Positions 20,812 to 33,544 of a stretch of 64,000 bases of DNA are shown piece by piece. A program made the position numbers and the translations under genes. This stretch comes from Lucinisca nassula (lineage: Eukaryota > Mollusca > Bivalvia > Lucinida > Lucinidae). The notes under the pieces are model-generated. The model searched no databases. It worked only from the letters and a program-made list of their open reading frames with translations, and was not told the DNA's origin. The stretch is from the NCBI GenBank assembly GCA_963580285.1, contig OY757011.1, positions 118,487,874-118,551,873 of the forward strand, given 5' to 3'. The stretch's first letter is position 1. Every line of letters starts with the position of its first letter.

Positions 20812-21918
20812 GCTTCACGCTGGGCACAGTATATATATTTCCTGAGTGCTCGCATGCTCTGTGCTGGAAACAGAACAAATATAAGACCATTTTTGGCCAC
20901 GCTTCACGCCGGGCACACAATATATATTTCCGGAGTGCTCGCATGCTAAGTGCTGGGAAAGAACAGCTATAAGACCATTGTTGGCCTCGCTCCATGCTGG
21001 GCACACCATATATATTTCCAGAGTGTTCGCATGTTCTGTGCTGAGAACAGAACACTATTAGACAATTGTTGGCCTCGCTCCACGCTACGCACACTATCTA
21101 TATTTCCAGAGTGCTCGCATCGTCTGTGCTGGGAACAGACCAACTATAAGACCATTGCCGGCCCCGCTCCACGCTGGGCACACTACATATATTTCCGAGT
21201 GCTCTCATGCTCTGTGTTGGGAACAAAATAGGTATAAGACCATTCTTGGCCTCGCTCCATGCTGGGCACTCCATATTTATTTCCAGAGTGCTCTCATGCT
21301 CTGTGCTGGGAACAAAACAGGTATAAGACCATTCTTGGCCTCGCTCCATGCTGGGCACTCCATATTTATTTCCAGAGTGCTCTCATGCTCTGTGCTGGGA
21401 ACAAAACAGCCATAAGACCATTCTTGGCCTCGCTCCATGCTGGGCACCCCATATATATTTCCAGAGTGCTCTCATGCTTTGTGCTGGGAACAAAACAGCT
21501 ATAAGACCATTCTTGGCCTCACTCCATGCTGGGCACACCATATGTATTTCCAGAGTGCTCGCATGCTCTGTGCTGGGAACAGAACAACTATAAGACCATT
21601 GTTGGCCTCGCTCCACGCTGGGCACACTATCTATATTTCCAGAGTGCTCGCATTCTCTGTGCTGGGAACAGAACAACTATAAGACCATTGCCGGGCCCGC
21701 TCCACGCTGGGCACACTATATATATTTCCAGAGTGCTGCCATGCTCTGTGCTGGGAACAGAACAACTATAAAACCATTGCCGGCCTCGCTCCACACCGGG
21801 CACACTTTATATATTTTCAGAGTGCTCGCATGCTCTGTGCTGGGAACAGAACAACTATAAGACCATTGTTGGCCTTGCTCCAAGCTGGGAACACTATATA
21901 TATTCCAAAGTGCTCGAA
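20812..21918 (+). repeat. 89-bp satellite array 2
   Basis: About 12 subfamily A monomers. Five consecutive monomers from about 21,200 to 21,560 are almost identical (TCCATGCTGGGCACTCCATA and GAACAAAACAGSTATAAGAC variants) at exact 89-bp spacing, unlike their neighbours, which points to recent local amplification. Confidence 0.95.
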
Positions 21919-21927
21919 TGATATGCT

Positions 21928-22290
21928 CTGCAGGGTGTAATGACGGCGCTCCGTGCTGGGCACCTCCACGCTGGGAACGTTTGCTCCACCGTGGGCACAC
22001 TTTTTTCCTACAGTTGCAGCTATACATAGACTGCTCGGTTCATTAAAATTTGAGCACATTTTCACAGGTCCATTATAATTGAAAAAAAAAAATCTATAGA
22101 AGCATTAATTATTTTTGATTGCAAGTTTATAAGCTCCCGTTGAGTAGAAGTCAAATTATGAAGGTTCAATCTAAAGATGTAGATGTAAATTATTATATGA
22201 TTGGCACTTTCAAGTTATCATTAGAAAAAGTTGATACGTGTACCTGAACAAGGGAGACAACAATAGAATCGGAACAACAAGAAAAGTTAT
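21928..22290 (+). repeat. segmental block K, copy 2
   Basis: Same text as 7,905-8,290 ('gggtgtaatgacggcgctcc', 'gctcccgttgagtagaagtc', 'aagggagacaacaatagaat') with scattered substitutions. It terminates array 2. Confidence 0.8.
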
Positions 22291-22479
22291 TCAATATTAA
22301 ATAGCTATTTTCTCCGTTTCATTTTCAACAATTTATGAAAAATAAAAAACATAAACAAACAATATTCGTTCAAATGTGCTGTTTTAAATGTGATAGTTTT
22401 TTGTCTTTCCTTTTGTTTTGTTTTTCGATGAATACTTGTAAGTTTATGAGACACCAGCCTTACTTCAACATACAAATTG

Positions 22480-22482
<3 letters not shown>

Positions 22483-22540
<58 letters not shown>
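22483..22540. repeat. (TA)n microsatellite
   Basis: About 29 TA units, uninterrupted, in the AT-rich spacer between arrays 2 and 3. The rest of the spacer (22,291-22,671) shows no gene. Confidence 0.95.
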
Positions 22541-22542
<2 letters not shown>

Positions 22543-22671
22543 CAATGTTCCGTTATCAAGTCGAGTCCAGTGAAATTCATTTTAAAGGTCTTTTTATAAG
22601 TTACAGCTTCTTATAACGACTATATAGGGCCTACGTGTCAGAAACGTCTCAGCATGGGTATTCTTATACAA

Positions 22672-25600
22672 AGTAAGTGCTCGCATGCTCTGTGCTGGGA
22701 ACAAAACAACTATAAGACCATTGTTGGCCTCGCTCCACGCTGGGCACAATATATATATTTCCAGGGTGCCCGCATGCTCTGTGCCGGGAACAGAACAGCT
22801 ATAAGACCATTGTTGACCCCGCTCCACGCTGGACACACCACATATATTTCCAGAGTGCTCGCATGCTCTGTGCTGGGAACAGAACAACTATAAGACCATT
22901 GTTGGCCTCGCTCCACGCTGGGCACACTATCTATATTTGCAGACACCTCGCATTCTCTGTGCTTGGAACAGAACAACTATACGACCATTGCCGGCCCCGC
23001 TCCACGCTGGGCACACTATATATATTTCCAGAGTGCTCACATGCTCTGTGCTGGGAACAGAACAACTATAAGACCATTGTTGGCCTCACTCCACGCTGGG
23101 CACACTATCTATATTTCCAGACACCTCGCATTCTCTGTGCTTGGAACAGAACAACTATAAGACCATTGCCGGCCCCGCTCCACGCTGGGCACACTATATA
23201 TATTTCCAGAGTGCTCACATGCTCTGTGCTGGGAACAGAACAACTATAAGACCATTGCCGGCCTCGCTCTACGCTGGGCACACTATATATATTTTCATTG
23301 AGCTCGCATACTCTGTGCTGGGAACAGAACAACTATAAGACCATTGCCGGCCTCGCTCCACGCTGGGTACACTATATATATTTCCAGAGTGCTCGCATGA
23401 TCTGTGCTGGAAACAGAACAAATATAAGACCATTGTTGGCCTCGCTCCACGCTGGGCACACTATATATATTTCCGGAGCGTTCGCATGCTTTGTGCCGGG
23501 ACCAATACAGCTATAAGACCATTGTTGGTCTCGCTCCACGCTGGGCACACTATATATTTTACAAGAGCGCTCGAATGCTCTGTGCTGGGAATAGGCCGGC
23601 CTCGCTCCGCGCTGGGTACTCTATATATATTTCCAGAGCGCTCGCATGCTCTGTGCTGGGAACAGAACAACTATAAAACAATTGGCGGCTTTGGTCCATT
23701 GCCGGGCTTGCTCTATATATATAACCAGGTGCTTGCATGCTCTGTGCGGGGAACAGAGCAACTAAAAGAACATTGTCGGCCCCACCCCATGCTGGGCACA
23801 CTATATAAATTTCCAGAGTGCCCGCATCCTCTGTGCTGGGAACAGAACAACTATAAGACCATTGCCGGCCTCGCTCCACGCTGGACACACTATATATATT
23901 TCCAGAGTGTTCGCTTGCTCTGTGCTGGGAACAGAACAACTATAAGACCATTGTTGGCCTCGCTCCACGCTGGACACAGTATATATATATTTCCAGAGTG
24001 CTCGCATGCTCTGTGCTGGGAACAGAACAGCTATAAGACCATTGTTGGCGTCGCCTCACGCTGGGCACACCATGTATATTTCCAGAGTGCCCGCATGCTC
24101 TGTGCTGGGAACAGAACAACTTTAAGACCATTGTTGGCCTCGCTCCACGCTGGGCACACCATGTATATTTCCAGAGTGCTCGCATGCTCTGTGCTGGGAA
24201 CAGAACAACTTTAAGACCATTGTTGGCCTCGCTCCACGCTGGGCACTTTATATATATTTCCAGAGTGCTCGCATGCTCTGTGCTGGGAACAGAACAGCTA
24301 TAAGACCATTGTTGGCCTCGCTCCACGCTGGGCACACCATGTATATTTCCAGAGTGCTCGCATGCTCTGTGCTGGGAAACAGAACAGCTATAAGACCATT
24401 TTTGGCCTCGCTCCACGCTGGGCACATCATGTATATTTCTATTAAACCATCGCCGACCTCGCTCCCCGCTGGGCACACTTTATATATTTCCAGAGTGCTC
24501 AAATGCTCTGTGCTGGCTACACAATAACTATAAAACCATTGCCGGCCTCGCTCCACGCTGGGCACACTATATATATTTCCAAAGTTCTCGAATGCTATGT
24601 GCTTGGAACAGAACAACTATAAGACCATTGCCGGCCGCGCTCCACGCTGGGCACACTATATATATTTCCGGAGCGCTCGCATGCTCTGTGCTGGGAACAG
24701 AACAGCTATAAGACCATTGTTGGTCTCGCTCCACGCTGGGCACACTATATATATTTCCAGAGCGCTCGAATGCTCTGTGCTGGGAACAGGACGGCCTCGC
24801 TGGGCACCCTATATATATTTCCACAGCGCTCACATGCTCTGTGCTGGGAACAGAACAAATATAAGACCATTGGCGGCTTTGCTCCACGCTGGGCACACTA
24901 TATATATTTCCAGAGTGCTGGCATGCTCTGTGCTGGGAAGAGAACAACTATAAAACAATTGCCGGACTCGCTCCACGCTGGGAACACTATATATATTTCC
25001 AGAGTGCTTGCATGCTCTGTGCGGGGAACAGAGCAACTAAAAGACCATTGCCGGCCTCGCCCCATGCTTGACACACTATATATATATATATATATCCAAA
25101 TGCCCGCATCGTCTGTGCTGGGAACAGAACAACTATAAGACCATTCTCGGCCTCGCTCCGGGATTGACACACTATTTCCAGAGTGCTTGCATGCTCTGTG
25201 CTGGGAACCGAAAAGCTATAAGACCATTGTTGACGTCGCTCCACGCTGGGCACACCATGTATATTTCCAGAGTGCTCGCATGCTCTGTGCTGGGAACAGA
25301 ACAACTATAAGACCAGTATTGGCCTCGCTCCACGCTGGGAACACTATATATATTTCCAGAGTGCTCGCATGCTCTGTGCTGGGAACAGAAAAGCTTTAAG
25401 ACCATTGTTGGCCACGCTCCACGCTGGGCACACCATGTATATTTCCAGATTGCTCGCATGCTCTGTGCTGGGAACAGAACAGCTATAAGACCATTGCCGG
25501 CTGCGCTCGACGCTGGGTACACTATATATATTTCCAGAGTGCTCGCATTCTCTGTGCTGGGAACAGAACAACTATAAGACCATTGTTGGCCTCGACCCAC

Positions 25601-27900
25601 ACTGGGCACACTATATATATATTTCCAGAGTGTTCGCCTGCTCTGTTATGGGAACAGAACGACTATAAAGCCATTGCCGGCCTCGCTCCATGCTGGGCAC
25701 ACTATATATATTTCCAGAGTACTCGCATGCTCTGTGCTGGGAGGAACAAATATAATACCATTGCAGGCCTCGCTCCACGCTAGGCACACCCTTTATATTT
25801 CTAGGGTGCTCGCATGCTCTGTGCTTGGAATAGAAAAACGAATAAAACCATTGCCGGCCTCTTTCCACGCTGGGCACACTATATATATATTTCCACAGTG
25901 CTCGCATGCTCTGAGCTGGAAACAGAACGACTATAAGACCATCTCTAGCCTCGCACTTCGCTGGGCACACTATATATATTTTCAGAGTGCTCGCATGCTC
26001 TGTGCTGGGATCAGAACAGCTATAAGACCATTGTTGGCCTCGCTCCACGCTGGGCACATTATATATATATATATCCAGAGTGCTCGCATGCTCTGTGCTG
26101 GGAACAGAACAACTAGAAGACCATTGCCGGCCTCGCTCCACGCTGGCCACACAATATATATATTTCCAGAGTGCTCGCATGCTCTGTGCTTGGAATAGAA
26201 CAGCTATAAGACCATTGCCGGCCTTGCTCCACGCTGGGCACACTATATATTTTTCCAGAGTGCTACCATGCTCTGTGCTGGAAACAGAACAGCTATATGT
26301 CCATTGCCGAACTCGCTCCACGCAGGTCCCACTATATATATTTCCAGATCGCTCGCATGCTCTGTGTTGGAACTGAACAACTATAATACCATTGTTGACG
26401 TCGCTCCACGCTGGGCACACTATATATATTTCCAGAGTGCTCGCATGCTCTGTGCTGTGAACAGAACAACTATAAACCATTGTTGGCCTCGACCCACACT
26501 GGGCACACTATATATATTTCCAGAGTGCTCGCCTGCTCTGTGCTGGGAACAAAACGACTATAAAGCCATTGCCGGCCTCGCTCCATGCTGGGCACACTAT
26601 ATATATTTCCAGAGTACTCGCATGCTCTGTGCTGGGAACGGAACAAATATAATACCATTGCAGGCCTCGCTCCACGCTAGGCACACCCTTTATATTTCTA
26701 GAGTGCTCGCATGCTCTGTGCTTGGAACAGAACAACTGTAAGAACATTGCCAGCCTCGCTCCAGCCTGGGCACACTATATATATTTCCAGAGTGCTCGCA
26801 TGCTCTGTGCTGGACACACTATATATATATTTCCAGAGTGCTCGCATGCTCTGTGCTTGGAATAGAACAACTATAAGACCATTGCCGGCCTTGCTCCACG
26901 CTGGGCTCACTATATATTTTTCCAGAGTGCTACCATGCTCTGTGCTTGAAACAGAACAGCTATATGTCCATTGCCGAACTCGCTCAACCCCGGTGCACAC
27001 TATATATATTTACAGATTGCTCGCATGCTCTGTGCTGGGCACAGAACAGCTATAAAACCATTGCCGGCCTCGCTCAACGCTGGACACACTATATATATAT
27101 ATTTCCAGAGTGCTCGCATGCTCTGTGCTGGGAACAGAAAAACTATTAAACCATTGCCGGCCTCGCTGGGCACACTATATATATTTTCTCGCATGCTCTG
27201 TGCTGGGAACGGAACATATATAAGACCATTGCTGGCCTCGCTCCATGCTAGGCACACTCTGTATATTTCTAGAGTGCTCGCATGCTCTGTGCTGGGAACA
27301 GAACAACTATAAACCATTGCCGGCCTCACTCAACGCTGGGCACACTATATATATATATATAATTCCAGAGTGCTAGCATGCTCTGAGCTGGAAACAGAAC
27401 GACTATAAGACCATTTCTAGCCTCGCACTACGCTGGGCACACTTTATATATTTCCACAGTGCTCGCATGCTCTGTGATGTGATCAGGACAGCTATAAGAC
27501 CATTGTTGGCCTCGCTCCACGCTGGGCACACGATATGTATATTTCCAGTGTGCACGCATGCTCTGTGCTGGGAACAGAACACTTATACGTCCATTGTTGG
27601 CCTCGCTCCACGCTGGGCACAATATATATACTGACACAGCGCTCGCATGCCCTGTGCTGGGAAAAGAACAACTATAAGACCATTATTGGCCTCGCTCCAC
27701 GCTGGGCACACTATATATATTTTCAGAGTGCTCGCATGCTCTGTGCTGGGAACAGAACACCTATAAGACCATTGCCGGCCTTGCATCACGCTGGGCATAC
27801 AGTATATATTTTCGGAGCGCTCGTATGCTCTATGCTCGGAACAGAACAACTATAAGTCCCATTGTAGGCCTCGCTCCACGCTGGGCACGTTTTATTTTCT
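22672..27900 (+). repeat. 89-bp satellite array 3
   Basis: About 58 subfamily A monomers. There are shortened units (near 24,440, 24,790, 26,810 and 27,165) and units with lengthened TA tracts (25,075-25,093; 26,060-26,074; 27,346-27,362). A block of roughly 900 bp is duplicated: 25,590-26,490 and 26,490-27,390 share 'gttcgcctgctctg'-type text, 'cagagtactcgcatgc', 'aataccattgcaggcc', 'aggcacaccctttatatttc' and 'ctatatgtccattgccgaac'. The longest open frame (289 codons, minus strand, 25,611-26,480) is a repeat artefact. Confidence 0.96.
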
Positions 27901-28890
27901 TCCGGAGCTCTGGCTTGCTCTGTGCTGGGCACGCTATGTTTTCTTCCGGGACGCACGCTTGCTCTCTGCTGGCACGGAGCAACTGGGTACGTTATAGGCC
28001 CTATATACTTCCGGTGCGTTCATTCTCGGGGTATAGGTCTTATATTACTTCGTGTCTAGCACAGATCAAGCAACGTAGAATGCGTAATGTTCCCAGCGTG
28101 GAGCAAGGGCAGGTTGCTCCGTATCCCTGCTCCCGTATCCAGCACAGAGCAAGCAACTGATTCAGTGTAATACATAACGAACGCAGAGTGGAGTAAGGGC
28201 AGGAATATGTCTTTAAGTCCTTCGCTCACAGCACAGAGCAAGTGACCGCTCCAATACAATATGCAACGTTCCCAGCGTGGAGCAGGGACAGAAATAGATC
28301 TTATATCCAGCGAAAGATCCAGTAGAACACGTGACGTCCCCAGCGTAGAGCAAGGCAAGAAATAGGTCTTCCTTATTGTTGATCCGTGCCCAGCACAGAG
28401 CAAGTGACCTCTTCAGTATAGAACTTAACGTGCCCGGCTTGCTTCGGGCAAGTGCAGGTATAGGCGAATGCTTCAGTATAATATACTGTATACTTAAAGT
28501 TCCCAGTATGGAGCAATGGTAGGAATGGTATAATAGTTATTCCGTGCCCAGCACAGACCAAGCGACCGCTCCTATACAATATGTAACGTTTCCAGCACGG
28601 AGCAAGGACAGGAATATGTCTCAATACGTAACGTTCCCAGCGAGGAGCAAGCGGCCGCTTCAGTAAAATATAACGTGTCCAACGTGAAGCAAGGACATAA
28701 ATAGGTCTTATAGCGTGTAGCGAGGCCAGCTGTAGGTCTTACAGTTGTTGTGTTTCCTACACATTAGTACTGTCAACGTGTCCAATGTGGAGCGAGGCAA
28801 GCTGTAGGTCTCGCTTGCTGTGTTTCCGGCAGAGGAAGCGACTGCTCAGCGGGTAGTACTGTCAACGTGTCCCGCATGAAGCGAGGACAG
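27866..28890 (-). repeat. divergent satellite block Q, copy 1, with internal orientation switch
   Basis: From 27,866 to about 28,050 the monomers are in + orientation ('gggcacgttttattttcttccggagctctgg'). From about 28,055 they are inverted ('cccagcgtggagcaagggcagg', 'cagcacagagcaagtgaccg'), at about 88-90 bp spacing. 27,866-28,600 is repeated in the same orientation at 37,487-38,210. Confidence 0.75.
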
Positions 28891-30104
28891 CTGTAGGCTG
28901 AGACGGGGCACAGCGATTCTAACGCTCCTTAGAGCTACCTTCAGAATCTGAAATGCTACTGGTGTCACGTCAAATGGCATTCATACACTAGGCTTTTTTA
29001 TATAAGAAACTGAAGTGATATTTTCAGGTGGCCTCTGAAAAACTATGTTGACTGTTTTGTAAAAGTTAAAGCTTGAAATAGTCGGATTTCCTCCCTTGTA
29101 AAAGTCTAATTTTATTAAATTAAATTAAGTGTGGAAAATAGTTATTAGTGTTCAAATTATTCTTTGTTTTTACAGTGAGAATATTTTGAGAATATTTTCT
29201 GATGTTCTTGTGGCAATATTGATGAAATAGTGATAATATTTTAATTTTGTTTTCCCAAGGGTTGTGAATGATATGATGTTACCTCTTTGATATAAAGTTT
29301 TAGTAATATTTTATAAATAATTTCAGTGATATACTGATAAATGATACACTTCGTAAAAATAGGTCTTATAAAGTATTGGTTTGCACATATGTCTGCTGTT
29401 CATGCATCCGTCTTGGAAGGTCTCTAATTGTCCGTCCGTCTGTTTGTTCAGCTCGTCATTTTGGTTGGTTGTTGGGGCAATGGTAGCCCTGGTAACTAGT
29501 TATTATGAATGTTTCGACAAGTTTGTTCGAATCCCGTAGGGCATACGGACGATGGGTATATTTGTTGTTAAGCCTGAGCTGGCAGACTTTCAGCCTTCTT
29601 GAAGTCTGGCCGTCTAGAACACTAATATATTTATTAAAATGTTAAACCTTTCCTTTAAAGAGCAGAAGCATTTTTTATTGTTTTTCTTTGACATAATTCT
29701 GACCCTATAGTATGTTGACACGTAGTGTTGTAAACTCTTACACGAGTGATCATTTCATATGGGATTTTATGGTTTATCACATAACGGTGTTAAATCGGGT
29801 TTTATTGCTGAAAACGTTAAAGAGAAAAATAGAGTTGTCATGGATGGCGTCGTGAGGTTACGCGTCAGTAGCCATGTGTTATTACAAGTGTGGTCGTGTG
29901 ATTTTTATTACATGACGTTATCCACTGTTTAACAGCGGCGTTATGTAATAAATATATGTAGCCGGCCTGACTGAGGTGTGTCTTTATTTGTTAAATATTG
30001 TGGAGTTTTCAGGGATTTACAGGTCTCTGAAAATGTATCGAGCTATTTATCCTATTTAGTATGATTTAAGCATACGTAATTTCTGTTTGAAGAAGTTTTA
30101 CACA
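28891..30104. other. AT-rich DNA; possible degraded tRNA-like segment near 29.5 kb
   Basis: No gene seen. On the + strand, 29,472-29,545 has a TGGTAGCCCTGGTAAC segment followed 40 bases later by GTTCGAATCCC, spaced like the A and B boxes of a tRNA-derived SINE head. Stems do not pair well, so this is tentative. Confidence 0.35.
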
Positions 30105-30312
30105 TCCTTCCGATTTTGTGGTATGTGAGATAAAATGACACCTAAAGCCCCACTGCCCTATGAAACCGCGGATGTTCAAGTGTAGTGGCTCCGACTTGCA
30201 ACACTTTTGCCATGCAGGCGTGGAATGTTCTAGCGGTTTATCTGTACGCCATTGACGCGGAAGCAGCATGCAGCCCAGTCTATTTCTCCTAGTCCCGATT
30301 GGCGGGGGCCCT
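30105..30312 (-). mobile_element. SINE-like family A, degraded copy
   Basis: Matches with many changes: 'ccgattttgtggtatgtgag', 'aaatgacacctaaagcccca', 'gaagcagcatgcagcccag', 'cccgattggcgggggcc'. The tail part is missing. Confidence 0.65.
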
Positions 30313-30419
30313 AAGCACAGAAAAGAAACAAGAGGATCATAATGGTCCTATATCGCTCACCTGAGCTAAGAGATTTACATACTATAAACTGAAGTTTCAC
30401 ATGGTAGATTGCTCTAAGA

Positions 30420-31830
30420 CTTGGTATAAATCGTTTGACCCCAGGGGTATTATCTGAACAATCTTGGTAGAGGTCCACTTTTGGAAGCTAAAAGCCAAAG
30501 ATCAAAGGCCAGGGCCTTCTGGTTATTTATATCCGGGCCTTCTGGGTTCAGACAAGAAGATTTTAAAGGTTTCTCTATATAGACAAGGTGTGTTTGTGAA
30601 ACACTAACATGTCCCCGGGTAGGTTCATTTTTCCTTTGAAGTAGATCACTGGACAAGGTCAAGGTCACAGGTCAAAATTTATATACGAGTTGGAAGCCCA
30701 TGTCAAAAGTCACCTACATGCCAAAAATTAAGGCTCTATCTCAAACGGTTCAAAAGTTATAATAATGTAGGTCAGGGTCAAGGGCACAGGTCAAAATGTA
30801 TGAGTGAGAAGGCCATTTCACAAGGAACCTACATGCCAAATATGAGGGCTCTATCTCAAACGGTTCAAAAGTTATGACCAATATTTTTTAAAGTGTGTGT
30901 GTTTTAGATTTACGTCCCACCAACAACTAAGGTCATACGGAAACGGGACCTCGGTTTAAAGACATCCGAAAGTCTGGAGAAACCAAGGAGGATCGATCCT
31001 GCGGTCCCTGGATTATCAGGCGAGTAGTATAACCACAACACCACAAAGGCTTATTTGTCTTTAAAGTAGTAAAAAGGTCATGATCAAGGTCAAACAATTT
31101 TGTAGCAGTGGGAAGCTCTTGCCACAAGAAACTTATGTGCTAATTAAGAAGGCCCTACCTCAAACGGTTCAAAAGATATGACAAATGTTAGTTTTTCTTT
31201 AATGTAGGTCAAAGGTTAAAATTTTTATATAAGTGGGAAGCCCTTTTCATAAGGAACCTGCCTGTCAAAAATGAAGGCTCTATCTCAAACAGTTCTGAAG
31301 TTATGGTCAATGTAATTTTTCTAAAGTAAGTCACAGACCAAGATCAAGGTCATAGGTCACATTTTTTGTTTGAATTGAAAGCCCTTGTCCCAAGAAACTT
31401 ATAAGCCAAATATGAAGGCTATATCTCAAACGGTTAAGAAGTTATGACAAAAGTTATTTGTTTCTTTAAAGTAGATCACAGGTCAAAGTCAAGGACACAG
31501 GTCATCACAGGTCCTGGTGTATGAATGTCATTTGACGTGTCACCAGTAACAATTCTGATTCTGATTCTGATCATTTTTTTTTATGAATCGAAAGCCCTGG
31601 TCTTAAGGAACTTATAAGCCAGATATGAAGGCTATAACTCAAACGGTTCAGAAGTTATGACCAATGTTTTTTTTTGTTTTGTTTTTTATAAAGTAGGTAA
31701 CAGGTCAAGGTCAAGGTCATAGGTAAAACATGTTTGGTATGAGTCGGAAGCCCTTGTCCCGAGGAACTTACATGCCAAAAATGAAGGCTCTATCTCAAAC
31801 CGTTCAACAGTTATGACCAATGATAAAGTT
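30420..31830. repeat. tandem repeat family ii (about 110-170 bp units), rich in AGGTCA half-sites
   Basis: One unit of family i (30,420-30,600) is followed by about seven units of 'caaggtcaaggtcacaggtc', 'gtgggaagcccttgtc', 'aacctacatgccaaa', 'aaggctctatctcaaacggt', 'tcaaaagttatgacca' (phase points near 30,739, 30,850, 31,148, 31,275, 31,405, 31,620 and 31,786). Direct AGGTCA repeats occur, e.g. AGGTCAAGGTCAAGGTCAT near 31,694. Non-coding; interrupted by SINE C at 30,897. Confidence 0.8.
30897..31052 (-). mobile_element. SINE family C, copy 2
   Basis: About 85% similar to 17,173-17,334: 'tttacgtcccaccaacaact', 'gggacctcggtttaaagaca', 'ggatcgatcctgcggtccct', 'gcgagtagtataaccacaac'. An imperfect target duplication is possible (ATATTTTTTAAAGT at the left, ATTTGTCTTTAAAGT at the right). 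Confidence 0.75.
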
Positions 31831-31969
31831 GAACAACCAACAAATAGATAAATAAATAAACAAACAGACAGGACAAAAACAGTATGTCCCCGCTATCGCT
31901 ACCGAGGACAAGGAAGGCAATGTTCAGGAATCAGTACAATTAACCCATACCTCCCATCATTCACCAACA

Positions 31970-33500
31970 AACAAGTGGGCCCCGAGTATTTGAACAATCT
32001 CGGTAGAAGTCCACTAGATCAAGCTACATACCAAATATCAAAGACCTGGGCCTTCTGGTTTCAGACAAGTTTTTTAAAGGTTTTCCCTTCGTATCTCTAC
32101 GGAAAACATGTGGGATCCAGTGCGGGGCCATTTTTTTGCTCCGGGACTATAAATTGAATAATCTTGGTAGAGGTCCACTAGATGAAGCTACATATCAAAT
32201 ATCAAAGGCCTGGGCCTTCTCGTTTCGGACAAGAGGATTCTTAAAGGAGTTCCCTATATAAGTCTATGTAAAACTAGTGGGCCCAGGGCGGGGCCATTTT
32301 TGGCCACAAGGCTATAATTTGAGCAATCTTTGTAGAGGTCCACTAGAAAAAGCTACATGCCAAATATCAAAGACCTGGAATTTCTGGTTTCAGACAGGAA
32401 GATTTTAAAGGGTTTTCCCTATATGGGTCTACGTAAAACATGTGACCCCTAAGGCGGGGCCAACTGTGATCCCAGAGCGATAATATGAATAACTTTGGTA
32501 GAGGTCCATTAGTTGAAGCTTCATACAAAATATCAAAGAACTGGGACTTCTGTTTCAGACAATATTTTTAAAGGCTTCCCTATATAAGTCTTAAGACAAG
32601 AAGCTTTTTAAAGGGTTTCCCTATGTATGTCTATGTGAACCCAGTGGGCCTAACCCCAGGGCCATTTTTGGACCCAGGGCTATTATTTGAACAATCTTGG
32701 TAGATGTCATCTAGAAGTAGCTTCATAACAAATACTGAAGACCTGGGCCTTTTGGTTTCAGACATGAAGATTTTAAACTGGTTTCCCTATGTATGTCTAT
32801 GTAAACCCAGTGGGCCCCGCCAAGGGGCCATTTTTGCCTGAGGGTTATGATTTGAACAATTTTGGTAGAAGTCCACTAGAAAGAGCTTCATACCAAATAT
32901 CAATCAAAGACTAGAGCCTTCTAGTTTCAGACATGAAGATTTTAAAATGTTTTCCCTGTGTATGTCTATGTAAACCCACTGGGCCCTATCCCTGGGCCAT
33001 TTCGGACCCCAGGGCTTTAATTTGAACAATTTTGGTAGAGATCTACTAGATGAAGTTTCAAACCAAATATCAAAGATCTGGGCCTTCTGACCTCAGACAA
33101 GAAGATTTTGTAAAGTTTTTTTCCTATATACATCTGTGTAAACCCAGTGGGTCCCGCCACGGGGCTATAATCGACCCCAGGGCTAAGATTTGAACCATCT
33201 TGGTAGAGGTCCACTGGAAGAAGCTTTATTCCAAATATCAAACACCTGGGCTTCTGGTTTCAGACAATAAGATTTTTAAAGGCTCTTCCTATACATAAGT
33301 CTATGTAAACAGTGGGCCCCGCGCCGGGGCCATTTTGGACCCAGGGCTATACTTTGAACAATCTTGTTAGAGGTGCACTAGATGAAGCTTCATACCAAAT
33401 ATAGAAGAAATATTGGAGTGTGCCTTCTGCAGCTGGTTTCAGACAAGAAGATTTTTAAGGGTTTTTCCTATAAAAGTCTATAAAAACAAATTGGGCCCCG
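31970..33500. repeat. tandem repeat family i, about 167-bp unit, nine copies
   Basis: Each unit contains 'tttgaacaatcttggtagag', 'gtccactagatgaagctnca', 'accaaatatcaaagacctgg', 'gccttctggtttcagacaag', 'ttttccctatataagtctat' and 'cccagtgggccccg'. Phase points: about 31,990, 32,157, 32,325, 32,490, 32,692, 32,856, 33,025, 33,192 and 33,358. Units differ by 10-20% with indels and no conserved frame. The linker 31,831-31,969 holds a degenerate (AAAT/CAGA) tract and nothing else seen. Confidence 0.85.
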
Positions 33501-33544
33501 CAAGGAATACACCACAGAACTTGAAAATATGCAGCCTATTCCTG

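Noticed and set aside
22483..22540. (TA)n as an origin or regulatory element
   Set aside because: A plain microsatellite; nothing around it supports a function.
25611..26480. 289-codon open frame on the minus strand, and many similar frames of 60-240 codons over 9-46 kb, as a repeat-protein gene family
   Set aside because: They follow the satellite period, change frame each 89 bp, occur on both strands and shift ends between near-identical copies. There is no sign of coding constraint.
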